From: SCQX01 sp035720945 | GTDB lineage: Bacteria; Pseudomonadota; Gammaproteobacteria; Burkholderiales; Burkholderiaceae_B | Assembly: GCA_035720945.1 (NCBI GenBank) | Contig: DASTNK010000083.1 | Span: 1-24,371, forward strand | Direction: 5' to 3' | Length of the DNA: 24,371 nt | Part shown: piece after piece, positions 11,052 through 18,171 of the stretch | Layout of the letters: each line of letters begins with the position of its first letter | Numbering within the stretch: position 1 is the stretch's first letter | Notes under the pieces: generated by a model | The model's database searches: none | The model's input: the letters and a program-made list of their open reading frames with translations, nothing else | Told to the model about the DNA's origin: nothing | Position numbers and translations under genes: made by a program

Positions 11052-11513
11052 CTACGCCTTGCCTGTGCTGCCGAATCCGCCCGCGCCGCGCTCGGTTTCA
11101 ATGGTGAACGCGTCCACGACGTGCAGGTCCACCTGAACCACCGGCTGGAACATCAACTGGGCGATCCTGTCGCCGGGTTCCACGCGATAGGGCGTGTCGC
11201 TGTCGTTCGCGAGGATGACGGCGATCTCGCCATGGTAGTCCGAGTCTATGACGCCGATGCCCTGGGCGACACGCACGCCGTGCTTGAGCGACAGGCCCGA
11301 GCGGGACGCGACGATCGCCACCAGCCCCGGGTCCATCATGTTGAGGGCGATTCCCGTTGGCACCAGGGTGCGGCCACCGGGCGCGACCGTCACCGCTTCG
11401 TCCAGGCAGGCGCGCAAATCCATGGCCGCCGACCCGTCTGTGGCATAGCCGGGCGCCGGAATGCGGGTGCCCAGCAAGGGGTTCACGATCCGGGTTTCGA
11501 TGCGTCTGAACAT
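11052..11513 (-). CDS. dut: Deoxyuridine 5'-triphosphate nucleotidohydrolase (dUTPase)
   Basis: A 153-residue homotrimeric dUTPase that converts dUTP to dUMP and pyrophosphate, keeping uracil out of DNA and feeding dTMP synthesis. All five family motifs are visible: ATDGSAAMDLRAC, ASRSGLSLKHG, GVIDSDYHGEI with the catalytic Asp, GDRIAQLMFQP, and the C-terminal P-loop-like ERGAGGFGSTG. The ATG at 11511-11513 has AAGGA upstream and matches family N-termini; an upstream in-frame start at 11576 would add 21 unrelated residues. It converges with putA (95-base gap without a strong terminator) and diverges from the FMN riboswitch. I recall dut next to coaBC in related genomes; here the two are separated by about 2 kb. 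Confidence 0.95.
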   Translation of the reverse strand: MFRRIETRIVNPLLGTRIPAPGYATDGSAAMDLRACLDEAVTVAPGGRTLVPTGIALNMMDPGLVAIVASRSGLSLKHGVRVAQGIGVIDSDYHGEIAVILANDSDTPYRVEPGDRIAQLMFQPVVQVDLHVVDAFTIETERGAGGFGSTGKA

Positions 11514-11546
11514 GGGAATCCTTTCTGAAATGATTGTCTGGCGCTC

Positions 11547-11555
11547 TGTATAGCA
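11547..11555 (-). promoter_or_regulatory. Candidate extended -10 promoter for dut
   Basis: Read on the minus strand this is TGCTATACA, an extended -10 (TGN plus TATACA). It would start transcription near 11540, leaving a leader of about 27 bases before the dut ATG. The -35 region (TGCGGA at 17 bases) is poor, which is acceptable for an extended -10 promoter. Confidence 0.4.
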
Positions 11556-11599
11556 CAACCCGCCGGCTTTCCGCACACGCCGTGCGGGGCTGGCCGTTG

Positions 11600-11608
11600 T
11601 GATATAGT
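11600..11608 (+). promoter_or_regulatory. Candidate extended -10 promoter for the FMN riboswitch and ribH2-ribE
   Basis: TGATATAGT is an extended -10 element (TGN plus TATAGT) placing transcription start near 11615, about 36 bases before the riboswitch P1 stem. A small hairpin, CGCTCC (11622-11627) with GGAGCG (11638-11643), lies between the start and the aptamer. No good -35 is visible. Confidence 0.45.
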
Positions 11609-11650
11609 CCGATCGCGGGTTCGCTCCCTGTCATGTCGGAGCGGTTCGCG

Positions 11651-11822
11651 CGTTCTCAGGGCGGGGTGTGATTCCCCACCGGCGGTAATGGCTGCAATGG
11701 CCTAGCCCGCGAGCGCCTGAAGGTGATTCCCTCCCTATTCCCGGGTAAGGGTTCGCCGGCAGGGTCAGCAGACCCGGTGTGATTCCGGGGCCGACGGTGA
11801 TAGTCCGGATGAAGAGAGAGCG
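11651..11822 (+). ncRNA. FMN riboswitch (RFN element)
   Basis: The conserved RFN consensus is present in order: AGGGCGGGGTG, ATTCCCCACCGGCGGTAA, AGCCCGCGAGCGC, GGTCAGCAGACCCGGTG, ATTCCGGGGCCGACGG, then ATAGTCCGGATGAAGAGAGA. P1 closes as CGTTCTC (11651-11657) with GAGAGCG read within 11816-11822, seven pairs including one G-U. Known RFN aptamers bind flavin mononucleotide and reduce expression of riboflavin genes when it is abundant. Here it precedes ribH2 and ribE. The variable stem around 11720-11755 is of normal size. Confidence 0.97.
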
Positions 11823-11828
11823 GGATGC

Positions 11829-11937
11829 CGCCGGCCACGCCGGCGAATGGGGTGTTTGCCATTGGCCTGGTCAATGGGTGCGGGCATCACCTTTTCCCTG
11901 TCTGTCCAAGCCCTGTTTTTATGGTTCTGAAAACAGG
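11829..11937 (+). promoter_or_regulatory. Riboswitch expression platform with RBS-masking hairpin
   Basis: Three hairpins lie between the aptamer and ribH2: CGCCGGC/GCCGGCG (11829-11845, 3-base loop), CCATTG/CAATGG (11859-11877), and CCTGTTTT (11912-11919) with AAAACAGG (11930-11937, 10-base loop). The last hairpin covers the first three bases of the AGGAG ribosome-binding site (11935-11939). No hairpin is followed by a T-run, so translational rather than transcription-termination control is inferred. I could not identify the alternative anti-masking pairing with confidence. Confidence 0.55.
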
Positions 11938-11947
11938 AGAATTCAGT

Positions 11948-12442
11948 ATGTCCAATCCTCGATCCGGCTGCTCAGGCGCTGTCGCGTCGGCCCGGTCCAT
12001 TGCGTTCGTGCAGGCGGGCTGGCACAGCGATATCATCGCGCAGGCGCGCCTGTCTTTTCTCGACGAGATCACCCGTTCAGGCTTCGACCCGCGGGACATC
12101 CATGTCATCGATGTGCCGGGTGCCTTCGAAATCCCGCTGCACGCCCGTCTGCTGGCGGAAACCGGACGCTATTCGGCGATCGTCGCCGCGGGCCTGGTGG
12201 CCGATGGTGGCATCTATCGGCACGAGTTCGTCGCGCAGGCCGTCGTCAGCGGGCTGATGCAGGTTCAACTCGAGACCCGCGTGCCAGTCCTGTCCTGCGT
12301 GCTGACGCCGCAGGAACGGTTCGAAGGTGACGATCTGCATCGTTTCTTTTTCGAACATTTCCGGATCAAGGGTGTGGAAGCGGCGCGAGCCTGCGCGGCG
12401 ACTCTTTCTTCCCTGGAAACGCTTCAATTGATCGGAGGGTGA
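11948..12442 (+). CDS. ribH2: Type II 6,7-dimethyl-8-ribityllumazine synthase (RibH2)
   Basis: A 164-residue enzyme that condenses 5-amino-6-ribitylaminouracil with dihydroxybutanone phosphate, the penultimate step of riboflavin synthesis. It resembles Brucella RibH2 rather than the common RibH. IAFVQAGWHSDII carries the Trp-His pair (residues 25-26) where most RibH have Phe; DVPGAFEIPLHARLLAETGR, DGGIYRHEFVAQAVVSG (catalytic His) and MQVQLETRVPVLSCVLTP follow. Brucella RibH2 is decameric and its gene is also preceded by an RFN element. ATG 11948 has AGGAG 8 bases upstream; an ORF start at 11825 would run through the leader hairpins and is unlikely. The ribE start lies 4 bases beyond the stop, so the two are co-transcribed. 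Confidence 0.93.
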   Translation: MSNPRSGCSGAVASARSIAFVQAGWHSDIIAQARLSFLDEITRSGFDPRDIHVIDVPGAFEIPLHARLLAETGRYSAIVAAGLVADGGIYRHEFVAQAVVSGLMQVQLETRVPVLSCVLTPQERFEGDDLHRFFFEHFRIKGVEAARACAATLSSLETLQLIGG

Positions 12443-12446
12443 GAGT

Positions 12447-13148
12447 ATGTTCACGGGAATCGTCCAAGGGATGGCCACCATCGACAGCATTGACGACCGG
12501 GAGGGCCTGCGCACTTTCAGCCTGATGTTTCCTCCCGGGTTCTGCGACGGGCTGGCGGTGGGGGCCAGTGTGTCTGTGGATGGGGTCTGCCTGACGGTGA
12601 CTCACCTGCTGTCGGCCAATGCGGCCAGCTTCGACGTGATGCTCAAAAGCCTGGACCTGACCACGCTGGGCGGCTATGTGCGTGGCGGGCGGGTCAACGT
12701 CGAGCGCGCTGCGCGTGACGGCGCCGAGATAGGCGGGCATCCGCTTTCGGGCCACGTCGATTTCCACGCGCCCCTGGTGGCGGTGCGGCAGATGGATAAC
12801 AACCGTGTCCTGCGCATCGGCATTCCCCCTGGCTTCCGCAAGTACGTCTTCGCCAAAGGCTATATTGCGGTCAATGGCGCCAGCCTGACCGTGGCCGACG
12901 TCAATCGCGACGAAGGCTGGTTCGAGGTCTGGCTCATTCCCGAAACGCGTCGTGCGACCGTGTTTGAACAGAAGCAGACGGGTGATGCGCTGAACGTCGA
13001 AATCGATCGCGGCACACAGGTGATAGTCGACACGGTGCGCGAGACGGTGCTGGAATGCCTAGGGGGCCTGCAGCCCGTTCTGGAAGCCGCGCTGAGGGAC
13101 AAGGGGCTGGAGATCGAGGATCTGCTGCGTTTGCCACCCAGGGCCTGA
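12447..13148 (+). CDS. ribE: Riboflavin synthase, alpha subunit type
   Basis: A 233-residue riboflavin synthase (dismutates two ribityllumazines to riboflavin plus the pyrimidine). It has the two tandem lumazine-binding barrels. The N-terminal one starts MFTGIVQG and includes DGVCLTVTH (the conserved active-site Cys), VNVERA and GGHPLSGHVDF (the His). The C-terminal one starts near RKYVFAKGYIAVNGASLTV and includes IPETRRATVF. A helical tail after VDTVRETV should form the trimer contact. The likely catalytic residues are kept, so it should be active. Several blocks (SFDVMLKSLDLTTLGG) differ from the usual sequence, suggesting a divergent subgroup tied to ribH2. GGAGG upstream of ATG 12447 lies within the end of ribH2. 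A second, standard ribE may exist elsewhere. Confidence 0.92.
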   Translation: MFTGIVQGMATIDSIDDREGLRTFSLMFPPGFCDGLAVGASVSVDGVCLTVTHLLSANAASFDVMLKSLDLTTLGGYVRGGRVNVERAARDGAEIGGHPLSGHVDFHAPLVAVRQMDNNRVLRIGIPPGFRKYVFAKGYIAVNGASLTVADVNRDEGWFEVWLIPETRRATVFEQKQTGDALNVEIDRGTQVIVDTVRETVLECLGGLQPVLEAALRDKGLEIEDLLRLPPRA

Positions 13149-13155
13149 ATCGGTG

Positions 13156-13174
13156 CGCGGGGGGCGCCCCCGCG
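13156..13174. terminator. Strong GC hairpin at the convergent ribE / membrane-protein gene ends
   Basis: CGCGGGGG (13156-13163) pairs perfectly with CCCCCGCG (13167-13174) around a GCG loop, eight bases after the ribE stop. No T-run follows on either strand, so it is not a classical intrinsic terminator, but it could end or protect both convergent transcripts. Confidence 0.4.
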
Positions 13175-13196
13175 ATGATCCAGCGCTGTGCCCGGG

Positions 13197-13433
13197 TCAA
13201 TGCTCGATATGATCGGGCGAAGAGGTTTCAGGCAGTTCCGGTGTGACCTCCGGATTGAGCGCGGCACGCGCGCCGAGCAGCAGGATCACGCCAGCCACCA
13301 GCATGATGACGGCCGGCGCCCAGTCGTCCCAGGCGCCGCCCTCGTTGAACAGGCGCCAGCCGTTCAGCAGCGCGTCGACGATCAGCACCACGCTGGCCAC
13401 CGCCAGCACCAGCGCGATCAGTCGGCGCGGCAT
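13197..13433 (-). CDS. Small two-helix membrane protein of unknown function
   Basis: I do not recognise this protein. From ATG 13433 it has 78 residues: a first membrane helix (LIALVLAVASVVLIVDALL), a short loop rich in Trp, Gly and Asp, a second helix (WAPAVIMLVAGVILLLGA) and an acidic, proline-rich tail. Both ends probably face the cytoplasm. The frame is open further upstream; GTG at 13508, just after the coaBC stop, would add 25 polar residues, and neither start has a good ribosome-binding site. It follows coaBC by about 95 bases on the same strand and may be the last gene of that operon. It is convergent with ribE. Hydrophobic pattern and codon use favour a real gene, but conservation is untested. 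Confidence 0.55.
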   Translation of the reverse strand: MPRRLIALVLAVASVVLIVDALLNGWRLFNEGGAWDDWAPAVIMLVAGVILLLGARAALNPEVTPELPETSSPDHIEH

Positions 13434-13527
13434 GGAAACCGCGCGTACCTGACCCGCGTTGTCACGACGGGCAGAGGAGGCCGGGTTGCCAAGAGGATGT
13501 CGTATCACGCCAGGATCCGTCCGTTTG

Positions 13528-14733
13528 TCATCGTGGGTTGTTGGGCAGGCGCGCGGCGATGGCACGCATCAGTTGCCGGGCGGCCTCGGGTTTGGGCAGG
13601 CGTGGCAGCGGATGTGCGCCGGTGTCGTCGAACAACACCAGTTGCGTGTCGTCCGCCCCCATGGATTGCTGAGCCAGGTTGCCCACCATCAGCGCCACGC
13701 CCTTGCGTGTGCGCTTGGCCTGCGCGTAGGCCTCGAGATTTTCTGTTTCGGCGGCGAACCCGACACACCACGGTCCGTTGGGCCGCGCGGCGACGTCCGC
13801 CAGTATATCGGGATTGGGGGCGAACTCCAGATCGAACGGCGCCGCCTGGCCGCGTTTCTTGATTTTTTGCGTACTGGGGTGAACGACATGCCAGTCGGCC
13901 ACCGCGGCGACGGCAATGAAAATATCCGCATCAGCGACCGCTTCCATGACGGCCGCATGCATCTGGCGTGCGCTGTCGACGTCGATGCGTGTGACACCAT
14001 AGGGGGCTTGAAGTGCCGTGGGACCCGACACCAGCACGACATCCGCTCCCGCTTGCCGCGCGGCGCGCGCCAGGGCGTAGCCGGTCTTGCCGGATGAACG
14101 GTTGGTGATGACGCGCACCGGATCCACGGTTTCGGATGTGGGGCCGGCGGTGATGACGATGCGGCGGCCCCGCAGATCTTTCGGTTGGAAGCTGCCGATC
14201 AGTTCGTCGAGCAGTTCAAGAGGTTCGAGCATGCGGCCATCGCCCACTTCGCCGCATGCCTGGCTGCCGCTTCCGGGCCCCAGAATGACCACACCGTCTT
14301 CGGCCAGTTGCCGGATATTGCGCTGGGTGGGCGGGTTGAGCCACATTTCGCGATTCATGGCCGGCGCCAACAACAGTGGGCAGGCCCCGCGGGCGGCGCA
14401 CAGGGTAGACAGCAAGTCATTGGCCAGCCCGTTGGCCAGCCGGGCGATGAAATCGGTGCTGGCCGGCGCGACCAGGATGGCATCGGCCCCGCGCGTGAGA
14501 TGTATGTGCGCCATGCCGTCGGACGGACCGGCATCGAAGGTGTCCACGTACACCGGACGCCCGGAAAGCGCTTGCATGGTGGTTGTCGTGATGAAGCGCG
14601 TGGCAGCCTCGGTCATGACCACGTCGACCGTGCCGCCCTGGTCGAGCGCGCGCCGCAGGAACTCCGCCGTCTTGTAGCAGGCGATCCCGCCGGTTAGGCC
14701 CAGTACGATTCGTTTGTCGGCAAGTTCCCGCAT
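13528..14733 (-). CDS. coaBC: Bifunctional CoaBC: phosphopantothenoylcysteine decarboxylase / phosphopantothenate-cysteine ligase
   Basis: A 401-residue flavoprotein (E. coli Dfp is about 406) carrying out two steps of coenzyme A synthesis from 4'-phosphopantothenate. The N-terminal CoaC half binds FMN: GLTGGIACYKTAEFLRRA, the active-site His in MAHIHLTRGADAILVAPAS, the PAMNREMW clamp motif, and the catalytic Cys in GSQACGEVGDGRM. The C-terminal CoaB half starts near ITAGPTSETVDPVRVITNRSSG and carries Lys in KIKKRGQAAPFDLE. ATG 14733 matches family N-termini; the frame extends to 14799 but those residues are not typical. It lies 83 bases downstream of lspA on the same strand. Confidence 0.95.
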   Translation of the reverse strand: MRELADKRIVLGLTGGIACYKTAEFLRRALDQGGTVDVVMTEAATRFITTTTMQALSGRPVYVDTFDAGPSDGMAHIHLTRGADAILVAPASTDFIARLANGLANDLLSTLCAARGACPLLLAPAMNREMWLNPPTQRNIRQLAEDGVVILGPGSGSQACGEVGDGRMLEPLELLDELIGSFQPKDLRGRRIVITAGPTSETVDPVRVITNRSSGKTGYALARAARQAGADVVLVSGPTALQAPYGVTRIDVDSARQMHAAVMEAVADADIFIAVAAVADWHVVHPSTQKIKKRGQAAPFDLEFAPNPDILADVAARPNGPWCVGFAAETENLEAYAQAKRTRKGVALMVGNLAQQSMGADDTQLVLFDDTGAHPLPRLPKPEAARQLMRAIAARLPNNPR

Positions 14734-14816
14734 ATGCTGGTCCGGTTTTTCAAGAGATGGGCAGGCCGGCGTGTTTTGTCTGGTTGATTGAATGTACAAG
14801 CCAGCCAGACCGGATG

Positions 14817-15341
14817 CTAACCCGCCTTGTTTCGATCACGCCGCATGCGCAGGAGCTCGTCGAGGATGAGCAGGGCGGCGCCACAGGTGATGGCCACGTC
14901 AGCGACATTGAACGCGGGGAAGTACCAGTCGCGCCAGTAGAACAGGAAGAAATCGATGACGTGCCCGTGCTGCAGGCGATCTATGACATTGCCCACGGCC
15001 CCCCCAAGTATGGCCGTGATCGATGCGCAGAACAAGGTCTGGCCAGGATTCTTGCGCAGCAGATGGATGATGAGTCCCGCGGCGGCCAGCGCAATGGCGG
15101 TGAACAGCCAGCGCTGCCACCCGCCATCCGTCGCAAGGAAACTGAATGCGGCACCGGGGTTGTAGAGCAGGGTGATGTCGAACACCGGCAGCACATGCAG
15201 GCGTTCACCGTACTGCAAATGCGAGTTGACATAGAGCTTGCTGACCTGATCCAGGACGATGATGGCCAGCGCGCCGGCCAGCCAGACCCAGAGCTTCGCC
15301 CGATGGCGCGCGCCGACGCCGCGTAGTGTTGAATCAGGCAT
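14817..15341 (-). CDS. lspA: Lipoprotein signal peptidase (signal peptidase II)
   Basis: A 174-residue inner-membrane aspartic protease that cleaves lipoprotein signal peptides before the lipidated cysteine. Four hydrophobic segments are visible. The two catalytic aspartates lie in GNVIDRLQHGHVIDFF and FPAFNVADVAI. Conserved LDQVSKLYV and YNPGAAFSFL blocks match the family. The start at 15341 overlaps the ileS stop by 8 bases (ATGCCTGA), a typical coupled junction; an ORF start at 15422 would lie far inside ileS. The ribF-ileS-lspA order is the same as in E. coli. PqiC in this window is one predicted substrate. Confidence 0.96.
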   Translation of the reverse strand: MPDSTLRGVGARHRAKLWVWLAGALAIIVLDQVSKLYVNSHLQYGERLHVLPVFDITLLYNPGAAFSFLATDGGWQRWLFTAIALAAAGLIIHLLRKNPGQTLFCASITAILGGAVGNVIDRLQHGHVIDFFLFYWRDWYFPAFNVADVAITCGAALLILDELLRMRRDRNKAG

Positions 15342-18171
15342 GTTGACGCGCTTCGCCAGTGCCGAACAGGTTGTCAGTGCATCGTCCGCAGAGATCCGGG
15401 TGGGCCGCGTCCGTGCCGACATCGGCGCGGTGATGCCAGCAACGGCCGCACTTCGGTTGTGTCGTGGCGGCGACGTCGATGGTGATCGGCCCCGACGCCT
15501 CGTGCAGCGAGGCGCGCGAGACGATCAACACGAAACGCAGGTCGTCGCCCAGGCTGTCGAGCAGCTTGTGGTCATCGCCGTCGGCGTGGATGTCGACTTC
15601 GGCGTCCAGAGACGACCCGATGGCGCCGGTGCCGCGAACTTCCTCGATCTTGCGCATGGCGTCGGCTCGAATGGCGCGCAGCCGCGTCCATTTGTCGGTC
15701 AGCAGCCCCGCATCGGGTTGTGCCGGAATGGCGTGGAACAGCTCTGTGAAGATGGTTTGTGTTTCCTGGCTCGCATGCATGTCGCTCCATGCCTCTTCGG
15801 CGGTGAACGACAGAATGGGCGCCATCAGTTTGAGCAGCGCGTGCGTGACATGGAACAGCGCGGTCTGCGCGGAACGGCGCGCGACGCTGTCGGCGCCCGT
15901 GGTGTAGAGCCGATCCTTCAGAATGTCCAGATAGAACGCGCCCAGGTCTTCGGAGCAGAAAATCTGCAGTCGCGAAACCGCCAGGTGGAACTCGTAGCGG
16001 TTGTAGGAGGCCAACACCTCGGACTGCATTTGCGCCGTCAAGGCCAGCGCATAGCGGTCGATCTCGAACATTTTTTCCAACGGCAGGGCGTTGGCGCGGG
16101 CGTCGAAGTCCAGCAGATTGCCCAGTAGGAACTTCAGCGTGTTGCGGATGCGGCGGTAGCTCTCGACCACGCGCTTGAGGATCTCGTCGGAAATCGTCAG
16201 TTCGCCGGAATAGTCGGTGGACGCCGTCCAGAGCCGCAGGATTTCCGCCCCCAGGGTGTCGGACACTTTCTGCGGCGCAACGACGTTGCCGACGGATTTG
16301 CTCATTTTCCGGCCCTTGCCGTCGACCACGAAGCCGTGCGTGAGCAACGCCTTGTAGGGGGGGCGGCCGTACAGCATGCAGCCCGTGAGCAGCGACGAAT
16401 GGAACCAGCCGCGGTGCTGATCCGAGCCTTCCAGGTAGAGATCGGCCGGCCAATTGAGTGAGTCCGCGTGCGAACCCTTGAGCTGATGGTCGCGGCCGCC
16501 CAGCACGGTGGCGTGGGTGCTGCCGGAGTCGAACCAGACATCGAGTGTGTCGCGGTTCTTTTCGTATTGGTCGGCTTCGTCGCCCAGCAACTCACGCGGG
16601 TCCAGCGTTTGCCAAGCCTCGATGCCCTGTTTTTCGACGCGGCGGGCCACTTCTTCAAGAAGCTCGACGGTGCGCGGGTGCAGCGCACCGGTTTCCCTGT
16701 GCACGAAGAATGCCATGGGCACGCCCCATTGGCGTTGGCGCGAGAGCGTCCAGTCAGGGCGGTTGGCGATCATGGCGTACAGGCGCGCGCGGCCCCACGA
16801 CGGGAAGAATTCGGTCTGCTCTATGCCTTGCAGCGCGGTTTCACGCAGCGATGCCCCGGATTTGGGTTGCAGGTCCAGACCCGCGAACCATTGGCTGGTC
16901 GCCCGGTAGATGATGGGCGTCTTGTGGCGCCAGCAATGCATGTAGCTGTGCTTGTGCTGCTCGACCTTGAGCAGCGCGCCGCTGTTTTGCAGCGCCTCCA
17001 CGATTTTCGGATTGGCTTTCCAGATCATCAAGCCGCCGAACAACGGCAATGATGGGTTGTAATGGCCATCGCCCATCACCGGGTTGACGATCTGGTCGTC
17101 TTCCAGACCATGTGCCTTGCACGAAATGAAGTCTTCAACCCCGTAGGCGGGCGATGAGTGGACGATGCCGGTGCCGGCATCGAGCGTGACGTAGTCACCC
17201 AGGTAGACCGGTGACAGGCGCCGGTAGCCGGGGTCGAGGTCGTGCAGTGGGTGCCGGAATTCCAGGTTGGCCAGCGCCGCGCCTTTGACGGTGGCGACGA
17301 TGCGCCCTTCGAGTTCCCAGGCTTGCAGGCAACTTTCGACGAGATCGGTGGCGAGCAGCAGCATGCTACCCGTGGCACGGGGCTGGGCCAGGCGCACCAG
17401 AGAATAATCGATGTCGGCGCCGATGTTCAGGGCCTGGTTGGCCGGCAGAGTCCAGGGTGTGGTCGTCCAGATCACGGCGGCGCCATCGTCGATCTGCGGC
17501 AGCCCGAAGGCATGGGCCAGTTTTTCCTTGTCGTGGAACCGCAGCGCCACGTAGACCGCCGGATCGGTGCGATCGGCGTATTCGACCTCGGCCTCGGCCA
17601 GCGCCGATCCGCAGTCGAAGCACCAGTTCACGGGCTTGAGGCCGCGGTACACATACCCTTTCTCCATGATGCGGGCCAACACACGGAGCTCGTCGGCTTC
17701 GTTGCTGTGATTCATGGTGAGATAGGGGTGGTCCCAGTCGCCCAGCACACCCAGCCGCTTGAAGTCTTGCCGCTGGCGGTCGATCTGTTCGAGCGCATAC
17801 GCACGGGCCCGGGACTGCACTTCTTCCACCGGCAGGTTCTTGCCGTATTTCTTTTCGATCTGGATTTCGATGGGCATGCCGTGGCAGTCCCAGCCTGGCA
17901 CGTAGGGGGCATCGTAGCCGGCCATCGTGCGGCTCTTGACGATGATGTCCTTCAGAATCTTGTTGACGGCGTGGCCGATGTGGATGTCGCCGTTGGCATA
18001 GGGCGGGCCATCATGCAGCACGAATTTCGGCCGCCCCTTGCTGGCGGCGCGGATGGACGCGTACACCTTGTTTTCTTCCCACTGCGTGATCCAGCCCGGC
18101 TCGCGCTTGGCGAGGTTGCCGCGCATGGGGAACGGGGATTCGGGCAGGTTCAGGGTGTCTCTATAGTCCAT
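15334..18171 (-). CDS. ileS: Isoleucyl-tRNA synthetase
   Basis: A 945-residue class I aminoacyl-tRNA synthetase charging tRNA-Ile. It has the HIGH motif at residues 64-67 (PPYANGDIHIGHAVNKIL) and KMSKS at residues 622-626 (GRKMSKSVGN). The CP1 editing domain lies between them. A C-terminal zinc finger has paired cysteines (CGRCWHH and LCGRC), the bacterial type 1 form. Length agrees with E. coli IleS (938). ATG 18171 begins MDYRDTLNLPESPFPMRGNL, the expected N-terminus; it overlaps the ribF stop by 11 bases. The frame is open to 18204, but those 11 extra residues lie inside ribF. Confidence 0.97.
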   Translation of the reverse strand: MDYRDTLNLPESPFPMRGNLAKREPGWITQWEENKVYASIRAASKGRPKFVLHDGPPYANGDIHIGHAVNKILKDIIVKSRTMAGYDAPYVPGWDCHGMPIEIQIEKKYGKNLPVEEVQSRARAYALEQIDRQRQDFKRLGVLGDWDHPYLTMNHSNEADELRVLARIMEKGYVYRGLKPVNWCFDCGSALAEAEVEYADRTDPAVYVALRFHDKEKLAHAFGLPQIDDGAAVIWTTTPWTLPANQALNIGADIDYSLVRLAQPRATGSMLLLATDLVESCLQAWELEGRIVATVKGAALANLEFRHPLHDLDPGYRRLSPVYLGDYVTLDAGTGIVHSSPAYGVEDFISCKAHGLEDDQIVNPVMGDGHYNPSLPLFGGLMIWKANPKIVEALQNSGALLKVEQHKHSYMHCWRHKTPIIYRATSQWFAGLDLQPKSGASLRETALQGIEQTEFFPSWGRARLYAMIANRPDWTLSRQRQWGVPMAFFVHRETGALHPRTVELLEEVARRVEKQGIEAWQTLDPRELLGDEADQYEKNRDTLDVWFDSGSTHATVLGGRDHQLKGSHADSLNWPADLYLEGSDQHRGWFHSSLLTGCMLYGRPPYKALLTHGFVVDGKGRKMSKSVGNVVAPQKVSDTLGAEILRLWTASTDYSGELTISDEILKRVVESYRRIRNTLKFLLGNLLDFDARANALPLEKMFEIDRYALALTAQMQSEVLASYNRYEFHLAVSRLQIFCSEDLGAFYLDILKDRLYTTGADSVARRSAQTALFHVTHALLKLMAPILSFTAEEAWSDMHASQETQTIFTELFHAIPAQPDAGLLTDKWTRLRAIRADAMRKIEEVRGTGAIGSSLDAEVDIHADGDDHKLLDSLGDDLRFVLIVSRASLHEASGPITIDVAATTQPKCGRCWHHRADVGTDAAHPDLCGRCTDNLFGTGEARQHA

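Noticed and set aside
11829..11845. CGCCGGC/GCCGGCG hairpin as an intrinsic terminator of the riboswitch
   Set aside because: No T-run follows (AATGGGG instead), so it is listed only as part of the leader.
14734..14816. Gap between lspA and coaBC searched for a promoter or terminator
   Set aside because: Distant GTCTGG/CCAGAC pairs exist, but no convincing hairpin with T-run or -35/-10 pair.
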